Origin: Streptosporangiaceae bacterium | GTDB lineage: Bacteria > Actinomycetota > Actinomycetes > Streptosporangiales > Streptosporangiaceae | Direction: 5' to 3' | NCBI GenBank assembly: GCA_030043395.1 | Contig: JASHXW010000117.1 | Location: 1-5,466 of the forward strand | Length of the DNA: 5,466 nucleotides | In this document: positions 1 through 4,342 of the stretch, piece after piece | How the letters are laid out: every line of letters begins with the position of its first letter | Position numbering within the stretch: position 1 is the first letter of the stretch | Made by a program: the position numbers and the translations under genes | The notes under the pieces: model-generated | What the model was told of the DNA's origin: nothing | Database searches by the model: none | Seen by the model: only the letters and a program-made list of their open reading frames with translations

Positions 1-67
1 GCTCCCACCGGTAAGCCGTAACCTGCAGGCCGTCACTCGATGGAAAGCTGAACGTGCTAGTCGGCAT
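1..67 (-). CDS. Probable alpha/beta hydrolase, N-terminal fragment (cut by window edge)
   Basis: Only the first 22 codons are inside the window. They read MPTSTFSFPSSDGLQVTAYR followed by W-E. A short strand, then S-S-D-G, then a second strand ending in Y-R-W is the usual opening of lysophospholipase/monoacylglycerol-lipase-like alpha/beta hydrolases (Hydrolase_4 type), where these are the first two beta strands of the fold. The catalytic Ser-Asp-His would lie beyond the edge, so the enzyme class is inferred from the N-terminus alone. The ATG start is supported by an A/G-rich Shine-Dalgarno stretch (GGAAGGGA, positions 75-82) with about 8 bases before the ATG. The gene lies 104 bp downstream of the phosphotransferase on the same strand, so the two could be co-transcribed. 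No clear separate promoter is visible. The assignment could be wrong because so little is seen, but the start and reading frame look genuine. Confidence 0.6.
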   Translation of the reverse strand, partial: MPTSTFSFPSSDGLQVTAYRWE

Positions 68-171
68 CGCAGTGTCCCTTCCTTGGCCGCGACGGCCCAC
101 GCCAACGGTATCGGCAAGCCCGCCCCCAACGGCCGTAGCGCGCCCGCCACGCTGCGAGGGGCAGCCACGTC

Positions 172-1179
172 CTAGAGTCGCAACAGGTCGCTGATTCGCA
201 GCGCCGTGGATACCTGGTCCTGGATGCCGGCCAGCAAAGCGGGAACCAGGCTCCGCGCCAAAGCGACCTCTTCCTGGCTGGCGGGCCGCAGGCCGAGTGC
301 CCTGTCCACGTTGAACGTCACCCAGTCCAGCCCGATCATCATCGGCTGGCCCAAGTCGCCAGGCGTGATCTCGGTGTCGTCTCCCCCGCTGGACCGGTAG
401 GACCTGAGTACCTCGCACGCGACGCCGAACGCCTTCCAGCACCCCATGGACAAGGCGACGTCGGCCAGCTCGCGGCGCGGAACCAGCGGCACCGCCACGT
501 CCCAGTCGCACAGCACCGGACCCGATGGCGTGCGGATCAGGTTCTTCTGGTCGATGTCGCCGTGCGACATGACCTCCTCATCCGGCCTTGCACCGCCAGC
601 CCGCGCGAGCTCAGCCATGACCGACACCGACGCGGCGGCACTGTTCATGAGCTCAGCCCACGCCACGCCGCTCCGTCTTGCTGCTTCGGTCAGCTCAGGC
701 CATCGCGTGGCGCTGGCGGTGTCCAGCTTCGGAAACAGGCCACGATCACGCGGCTTGACCCCCAGCGCGTGCAAGCTGGCAAGAACCTGCCCGGCCCAGC
801 GCGCAGTCTCCTCGTCGACGACTCCGGAGTCGAATTGCTGACCGTCAACCCAGTGGTGGACTCGTACCGGCACCGCCCCTGCAGCGTCGCCGAGGCAGCG
901 CACCCTGGCGAGGCAGCTGCCGGTATCCGCAGCAGGCACGGGCTGGGGTGCAGCTATCCCGGCTTCGATCGCGAGGAGCTCGAATGACCAGGCTTCGGCC
1001 AGCCATTCCTCCCACCGCTCGATCTGCCAGGGATTGCGCATCTCCTTGACGGCGTAAGCCGAGCCTGAGGCCGCAAGGCGAAAGACCCTATTCGACCACG
1101 CGCCGCTCACCGGGGCCCACGCGCTGACCGGGCCTTGCAGGCCGAACGCGCTCAGCACCGCTTCCGGATCCGGCTGCAT
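172..1179 (-). CDS. APH-family phosphotransferase (aminoglycoside/choline kinase-like fold)
   Basis: The 335-residue product fits the usual length of the phosphotransferase enzyme family (APH). Visible kinase-fold elements, in order, are a nucleotide-loop-like segment V-S-G-A-W-S-N-R-V-F-R (about 24-34) and the A-V-K lysine K45, expected to contact ATP phosphates. They are followed by a helix with E67, the catalytic loop S-H-G-D-I-D-Q-K-N (H206, D208, N213), and the metal-binding D-W-D (D225, D227) in the DFG position. All key catalytic residues are present, so an active kinase is likely. The family phosphorylates small molecules (aminoglycosides, choline, homoserine, sugars, macrolides); the substrate cannot be read from this sequence, and resistance should not be assumed. 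The ATG at 1179 is chosen because AGAGG (1185-1189) sits 5 bases upstream and the kinase fold begins soon after; the open frame continues upstream to 1317 with Arg/Gly/Pro-rich, unfamily-like sequence. The gene is divergent from the NB-ARC regulator and upstream of the probable hydrolase. No signal peptide or membrane segment is seen, so it should be cytoplasmic. Confidence 0.9.
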   Translation of the reverse strand: MQPDPEAVLSAFGLQGPVSAWAPVSGAWSNRVFRLAASGSAYAVKEMRNPWQIERWEEWLAEAWSFELLAIEAGIAAPQPVPAADTGSCLARVRCLGDAAGAVPVRVHHWVDGQQFDSGVVDEETARWAGQVLASLHALGVKPRDRGLFPKLDTASATRWPELTEAARRSGVAWAELMNSAAASVSVMAELARAGGARPDEEVMSHGDIDQKNLIRTPSGPVLCDWDVAVPLVPRRELADVALSMGCWKAFGVACEVLRSYRSSGGDDTEITPGDLGQPMMIGLDWVTFNVDRALGLRPASQEEVALARSLVPALLAGIQDQVSTALRISDLLRL

Positions 1180-1228
1180 GCCAGCCTCTGCCACGAGCGC
1201 CAGTATCCCGTGCCGGGCAGTACCCGGC

Positions 1229-1321
1229 GAGCGTGCACGAACGTGCCGCTGCGGGAAGGCCTCCCCGCCGACTGGCCGGTGACCGCTAGCCGACCCGTGG
1301 CGAATCCTTGTGTGCACGCTC
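1229..1321. repeat. Spaced 10-bp inverted repeat, possible operator pair
   Basis: GAGCGTGCAC at 1229-1238 is the exact reverse complement of GTGCACGCTC at 1312-1321. Each arm contains the palindromic core GTGCAC. The arm centres are 83 bp apart, close to eight helical turns of B-DNA, an arrangement compatible with two operators on the same helix face. Both arms lie in the divergent intergenic region, between the phosphotransferase start and the AT-rich patch. Binding by the XRE-type regulator encoded next door is an inference only. Confidence 0.4.
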
Positions 1322-1354
1322 AGTGCGGCAAAGTCCGCTTAGCCCGTCGTGAAC

Positions 1355-1400
1355 TGCGATGTAACTGTTGCTCATATAAAGTTGTTAGTAGCGATTTCGA
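1355..1400. promoter_or_regulatory. AT-rich patch, probable promoter core
   Basis: This is the only clearly AT-rich segment of the window. On the plus strand it contains TATAAA (1375-1380), a five-of-six match to the bacterial -10 element, which would start transcription near 1387 and leave a leader of roughly 78 bases before the NB-ARC gene. No good -35 hexamer lies at the standard spacing, so the promoter may depend on an activator or an alternative sigma factor, or may serve the opposite strand. The call rests on base composition and one hexamer. Confidence 0.35.
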
Positions 1401-1453
1401 GCAGCAAGCCGTGATCCGCGGCCGATTGCTTGACCAAACGCGCAGCGCTTGTC

Positions 1454-1459
1454 GGGGAG
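1454..1459 (+). promoter_or_regulatory. Ribosome binding site that sets the NB-ARC regulator start
   Basis: GGGGAG lies 5 bases before the ATG at 1465 but only 2 bases before the overlapping GTG at 1462. The spacing favours the ATG. The XRE helix-turn-helix begins within the first few residues after it, as expected for the family. Confidence 0.7.
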
Positions 1460-1464
1460 CGGTG

Positions 1465-3852
1465 ATGGCGTCATTCGGGCAGCTGCTCAAACAGCTGCGA
1501 ATCGACGCCGGGCTCACCCAGGAGGAACTGGCTGAATCCGCCGGCATAAGCCCGCGATCGGTCAGCGACCTGGAACGTGGCGTGAACTTGACTGCGCGCA
1601 AGGACACTGCGCGATTGCTTGCCAAAGCCCTGCACCTCGAGGGCGCGGAGCGGGCGGCCTTCGAGGCAGCCGCCCGTGGCCGGCTCGCCGGGGTCGCCTC
1701 CGCGAGCCGGACGCTTCCGCGCGACATCAACTCCTTCACTGGCCGCGAGGTGGAAATATCGCAGATCGGCGCGGGCCATAGAACCAACGGGGCAAGTATC
1801 TACGCCATCGGGGGAATGGCTGGCGTCGGCAAGACCGCGTTCGCCGTTCACGTCGCCCACCGGCTCGCTGATCAGTTCCCGGATGGGCAGGTGTTCTTGC
1901 CGCTGCACGCTCATTCCCCTGGCCAGCTCCCCGTCGACACAGCTGACGCGCTGGAGAGCCTGCTGCGGACCATCGGGGTTCCCGCCCAGCAGATTCCGGC
2001 GGCCCTGGAGGAACGCACGTGGATGTGGCGCGACCAGCTGGCGGATAGGCGCCTGCTGCTCGTGCTCGACGATGCCGTGGACAGTGAGCAAGTCCGGCCG
2101 CTTCTGCCCGACGCGCCAGGGACGCTGGTCCTGATCACCAGCCAGCGGCATCTCACCGCGCTCGACGACGCCAACGCCATCAGCCTTGACGCGCTCTCCC
2201 CCAGCGACGCCGCCGACCTTCTGGTCAAGCTCGCGGCCCGGCCAGGTCTGGACGCCTCTGACGCCGCGATCGACGAGATCGGCGAGCTGTGCGGCTACCT
2301 GCCGCTGGCGCTAGGCATGATCGCGCGGCGGCTGCACCATCACCCAGCCTGGACTGCCGCGGACATGGCGGCCGACCTGGCTGAGGCGCGCGACAGGCTG
2401 GCGCTGATGCATACCGAGGACCTGTCCGTGGTCGCCGCCTTCGAGCGGTCCTACCAGGACCTTGCCGAAGAGCAGCGGCTCATGTTCCGTCTCCTCGGGG
2501 TGCATCCGGGGACAGACGTCGACGCCTTCGCCGCCGCAGCCCTCTGGCAGGTCAGCCTGGACGAGTCGCGCCAGGCGCTGGAGTACCTGTACGACAGGTA
2601 CCTGATCATGGAACCCGCCAGGCACCGGTTTCGGCTGCATGACCTGATCAGGGAGTTCGCCCGCGATCTGGCGACTGACATGCAGCCCGTCGAGCGGATT
2701 GCCGCCTCGGACCGGATTCTCGATTACTACCTGCACACCGCCAGGGTCGCCAACACGAAGCTTGGCCGCCGCGTACCGGACGTGACGGTAGCAGCGCCGG
2801 CGCACGTGCCGGAGATACCGCACCGCGATGAGGCCATCGCCTGGTTGGATGCCGAGCGGCTCAACTTGCATGCGACGGCGGAATTCGCGGCCTCGTCCGG
2901 CCGACCGGGGCATGCGACAGCGATACCCGCGGCCATGCACGAGTTCCTGCGCAGCCAGGGCCACTGGCAGCAGGCCATGACGCTCGACCAGCTCGCGATC
3001 GAGGCGGCACGCCATGCCAGCGGCCAGATAGCCGAGGCGCGTGCGCTCACCGACCTGGCCGACATGCTCTACCTGACCGATGACTACGAGGCGGCGGCGG
3101 CAAATCTCAGCCAAGCCCTGGGAATCTACCGCCGCCTTGGCAATCGGCTCGGCGAGGCCAACGTGCTGACAGAGCTCGGCGCCGTCCAGCAGAGCGCGGG
3201 CTCCTCGGCGGCGGCGCTCGAGAGCCTGTCCGAGGCGCTCGAGCTGTACCGGGCGCTCGGCGACCGGCTCGGCGAGGCGAACGCCCTCACCGGGCTAGGC
3301 GTGGCCCAGCAGGCAACGGGCTCATCATCGACGGCGACCCACACCTTGTCCGAGGCACTTGAGCTGTACCGGGCACTCGGCGACCGGCTCGGTGAAGCCA
3401 ACGCGCTCACCGACGCGGCCACTGTGCACTGCCTCAGGGAGGAACATGAGCTCGCAGCCGTCAACCTCGCCAGGGCCCTGGAGCTCTATGGCGACCTGGG
3501 CGACCGTTCCGGCGAGGCAAGAGCGCTCAACACGCTGGGTGAAGTGACCCTGGCCCGCGCCGCGCTCGACGACGCCCGCGCGTACCACGACCGGGCGCTG
3601 GCCATTGCGATGAGCATCGTCGCGCCGCGCGAAGAGGCCCGCGCTCTCGAGGGCCTCGGCAGGTGCCTCCTGGGGATCGGCCAGCGGGACCAGGCAGTGG
3701 AGTTGCTGCACCGGTCCCTGAGCATCTACCGGCAGATCGGATCGCCGAGCGCGGAGAAGGTCGAGTCGCTGCTGATCAGCAGCGACGTCAAGATGCATGT
3801 CATGAACCCGAAGAGCAGCAGATACGCGTCTGGCGCGCGCCCCCCTCACTAG
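1465..3852 (+). CDS. XRE-HTH / NB-ARC / TPR STAND-type transcriptional regulator
   Basis: The product has 795 residues. Residues 4-58 form an XRE/Cro-type helix-turn-helix (LLKQLRIDAGLTQEELAE, then ISPRSVSDLERG), the DNA-binding part. A linker ends in the family signature F-T-G-R-E (91-95). The NB-ARC NTPase follows: Walker A G-G-M-A-G-V-G-K-T (116-124, K123), Walker B L-L-L-V-L-D-D (197-203), sensor-type L-I-T-S-Q-R (223-228), G-Y-L-P-L-A-L (277-283) and L-H-D (391-393) in the MHD position. After it comes the W-L-D-A-E-R-L-N-L motif (460-468), common in actinobacterial NB-ARC-TPR regulators, then a TPR array (about 485-765). STAND proteins of this kind act as NTP-driven switches: the repeats sense a ligand or protein, the NTPase domain changes state, and the effector domain responds. 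Here the effector is DNA binding, so transcriptional control in the cytoplasm is expected; targets are unknown. Motifs look intact, so ATP binding is likely. The last about 25 residues (from S-D-V-K-M-H) are not TPR-like and are partly encoded by the terminator hairpin. It is divergent from the phosphotransferase. Confidence 0.95.
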   Translation: MASFGQLLKQLRIDAGLTQEELAESAGISPRSVSDLERGVNLTARKDTARLLAKALHLEGAERAAFEAAARGRLAGVASASRTLPRDINSFTGREVEISQIGAGHRTNGASIYAIGGMAGVGKTAFAVHVAHRLADQFPDGQVFLPLHAHSPGQLPVDTADALESLLRTIGVPAQQIPAALEERTWMWRDQLADRRLLLVLDDAVDSEQVRPLLPDAPGTLVLITSQRHLTALDDANAISLDALSPSDAADLLVKLAARPGLDASDAAIDEIGELCGYLPLALGMIARRLHHHPAWTAADMAADLAEARDRLALMHTEDLSVVAAFERSYQDLAEEQRLMFRLLGVHPGTDVDAFAAAALWQVSLDESRQALEYLYDRYLIMEPARHRFRLHDLIREFARDLATDMQPVERIAASDRILDYYLHTARVANTKLGRRVPDVTVAAPAHVPEIPHRDEAIAWLDAERLNLHATAEFAASSGRPGHATAIPAAMHEFLRSQGHWQQAMTLDQLAIEAARHASGQIAEARALTDLADMLYLTDDYEAAAANLSQALGIYRRLGNRLGEANVLTELGAVQQSAGSSAAALESLSEALELYRALGDRLGEANALTGLGVAQQATGSSSTATHTLSEALELYRALGDRLGEANALTDAATVHCLREEHELAAVNLARALELYGDLGDRSGEARALNTLGEVTLARAALDDARAYHDRALAIAMSIVAPREEARALEGLGRCLLGIGQRDQAVELLHRSLSIYRQIGSPSAEKVESLLISSDVKMHVMNPKSSRYASGARPPH
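3001..3760 (+). repeat. Tandem 120-bp (40-codon) TPR repeat array inside the NB-ARC gene
   Basis: Equivalent positions recur every 120 bp at 3001, 3121, 3241, 3361, 3481, 3601 and 3721 without any insertion or deletion, giving six full 40-residue units and a partial one. The core of each unit is A-L-x-L-Y-x-x-L-G-x-R-x-G-E-A-x-A-L. Two units are nearly identical: 22 codons at 3226-3291 and 3346-3411 encode the same residues with 8 base differences in 66, all synonymous. These units form the helical sensor or scaffold region of the regulator. Confidence 0.9.
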
Positions 3853-3866
3853 CGCGCGCCAGACGC
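3826..3866. terminator. Strong hairpin, probable bidirectional transcription terminator
   Basis: GCGTCTGGCGCGCGC (3826-3840) and GCGCGCGCCAGACGC (3852-3866) are perfect 15-bp inverted arms around an 11-base loop. The stem is very GC-rich and lacks a following T-run, a form commonly seen in actinomycetes. It overlaps the 3' end of the NB-ARC gene, whose TAG stop occupies 3850-3852, and lies 24 bp past the stop of the convergent small membrane gene. It can therefore serve both transcripts. Confidence 0.75.
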
Positions 3867-3890
3867 TGCCTTGGCTCACCGGGCCGTCTG

Positions 3891-4178
3891 CTAAGCGGTC
3901 CGACCCCGTACCGCTGTCCTGGCTTGCGCCTGCCGGCTGCCTGCGGTCCTGCTGGCTACCCAGGCCGACGGCCTCCAGTTCTTGGGCCGTGGGAAGGACT
4001 TGCTCTCGGAGCGGAAGTTCAGCAGGCGCCGCGCGGCCCAGTTAATCGGGCTGCGGGTCGGCCTGTCCAAGCTGCACGCGCGTTCCTCGCTGTGGCTGGC
4101 CACGCTGACCAGCACCACGGCGACCAGCGGTGCACCCGCTGCAGCGAAGCCGATGGCAAGCAGGATGATCATCGCCAT
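3891..4178 (-). CDS. Small single-span membrane protein of unknown function
   Basis: The 95-residue product starts MAMIILLAIGFAAAGAPLVA and continues as a hydrophobic segment to about residue 27, enough for one transmembrane helix. The rest is hydrophilic and basic (R33, R39, R42, R50, R51, R56, K60, R64, K66 and more), with aromatic/proline-rich stretches such as F-P-R-P-K-N-W (62-68). By the positive-inside rule the tail should face the cytoplasm. There is no lipobox cysteine and no obvious signal peptidase site. It resembles small uncharacterised membrane proteins I recall from actinomycete genomes, but I cannot name a family. The ATG at 4178 is chosen because AAGGGAGG ends 8-9 bases upstream; the GTG at 4187 overlaps that ribosome binding site. 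It lies downstream of the LuxR-type gene on the same strand, separated by 164 bp and a hairpin, so it probably has its own promoter, and it converges on the NB-ARC gene. The last 20 or so residues (Arg/Ala/Thr/Gly-rich) look low-complexity. Confidence 0.7.
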   Translation of the reverse strand: MAMIILLAIGFAAAGAPLVAVVLVSVASHSEERACSLDRPTRSPINWAARRLLNFRSESKSFPRPKNWRPSAWVASRTAGSRQAQARTAVRGRTA

Positions 4179-4186
4179 CTCGCCCA

Positions 4187-4194
4187 CCTCCCTT
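4187..4194 (-). promoter_or_regulatory. Strong ribosome binding site of the small membrane protein gene
   Basis: Read on the minus strand this is AAGGGAGG followed by T-G, a near-perfect complement to the 16S rRNA 3' end, with 8 bases before the ATG at 4178. It is the best Shine-Dalgarno match in the window, argues that the small gene is real, and rules against the GTG at 4187 as start. Confidence 0.7.
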
Positions 4195-4223
4195 GTTGCG
4201 GCGCCATTCGAGCCGCCTCAGCA

Positions 4224-4239
4224 CCGTCCGTTCGGACGG
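4224..4239. promoter_or_regulatory. Short perfect inverted repeat upstream of the small membrane gene
   Basis: CCGTCCG (4224-4230) and CGGACGG (4233-4239) are exact inverted arms separated by TT. The centre lies about 37 bp upstream of the ribosome binding site of the small membrane protein gene, where a repressor operator or leader hairpin would be expected. The two-base spacing suits a protein-binding dyad better than an RNA hairpin. Confidence 0.4.
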
Positions 4240-4292
4240 ACACGCTCACGTTAGGGAGATAGGCACGCAGTCACCATGAAGGAGACCCACAG

Positions 4293-4323
4293 GAGGACCC
4301 ACAGGTTGAAAACGTGGGTCCTC
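4293..4323 (-). terminator. Terminator-like hairpin after the LuxR-family gene
   Basis: GAGGACCCAC (4293-4302) and GTGGGTCCTC (4314-4323) form a perfect 10-bp stem with an 11-base loop, 19 bp past the stop of the LuxR-type gene. As transcribed (minus strand) there is no T-run after the stem. A second, imperfect copy of the distal arm lies immediately beyond (4281-4292), so an alternative 7-bp pairing is possible. Confidence 0.6.
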
Positions 4324-4342
4324 GGGCAATTCCGACCAGTCG

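Larger units (their letters stand above)
1180..1464. promoter_or_regulatory. Divergent intergenic region between phosphotransferase and NB-ARC regulator genes
   Basis: This 285-bp stretch separates two divergent starts and must hold the promoter(s) for both unless the phosphotransferase is read from farther away. It is GC-rich near the phosphotransferase and becomes AT-rich around 1355-1400. It contains a 6-bp perfect inverted repeat (GCCGGG 1212-1217, CCCGGC 1223-1228) that would lie in the leader of the phosphotransferase mRNA. It also contains a 5-bp dyad (GCACG-AA-CGTGC, 1235-1246) and a widely spaced 10-bp inverted repeat listed separately. Both neighbouring reading frames stay open into this region, but the extensions lack protein-family character and ribosome binding sites. 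Confidence 0.6.

Noticed and set aside
151..165. Small hairpin GCTGC-GAGGG-GCAGC just after the phosphotransferase stop
   Set aside because: A 5-bp stem is expected by chance in such GC-rich DNA; it is too weak to call a terminator. The same applies to GGCCG-CGA-CGGCC at 85-97.
1180..1317. 46-residue N-terminal extension of the phosphotransferase
   Set aside because: The extension is Arg/Gly/Pro-rich and unlike the family, and a Shine-Dalgarno sequence lies just before the internal ATG at 1179.
1435..1451. Imperfect 7-bp stem (one mismatch, 3-base loop) just before the NB-ARC ribosome binding site
   Set aside because: Short, mismatched and GC-rich; no evidence that it masks the ribosome binding site.
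1135..1464. 110-codon N-terminal extension of the NB-ARC regulator
   Set aside because: It overlaps the phosphotransferase start antisense, is Cys/Arg-rich without domain character, and the helix-turn-helix and ribosome binding site fit the ATG at 1465.
4179..4187. Upstream GTG start for the small membrane protein
   Set aside because: The GTG overlaps the end of the strong Shine-Dalgarno sequence, which is ideally spaced for the ATG at 4178.
3663..4262. Long plus-strand open frame running past the NB-ARC gene end
   Set aside because: It overlaps the NB-ARC gene in another frame and the small gene antisense, lacks a ribosome binding site and reads as Pro/Arg/Gly-rich shadow sequence.
4248..4276. 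Possible minus-strand promoter for the small gene (TAACGT at 4248-4253 with a weak -35)
   Set aside because: The -35 candidate matches the consensus at only about half its positions, so it cannot be supported by eye.
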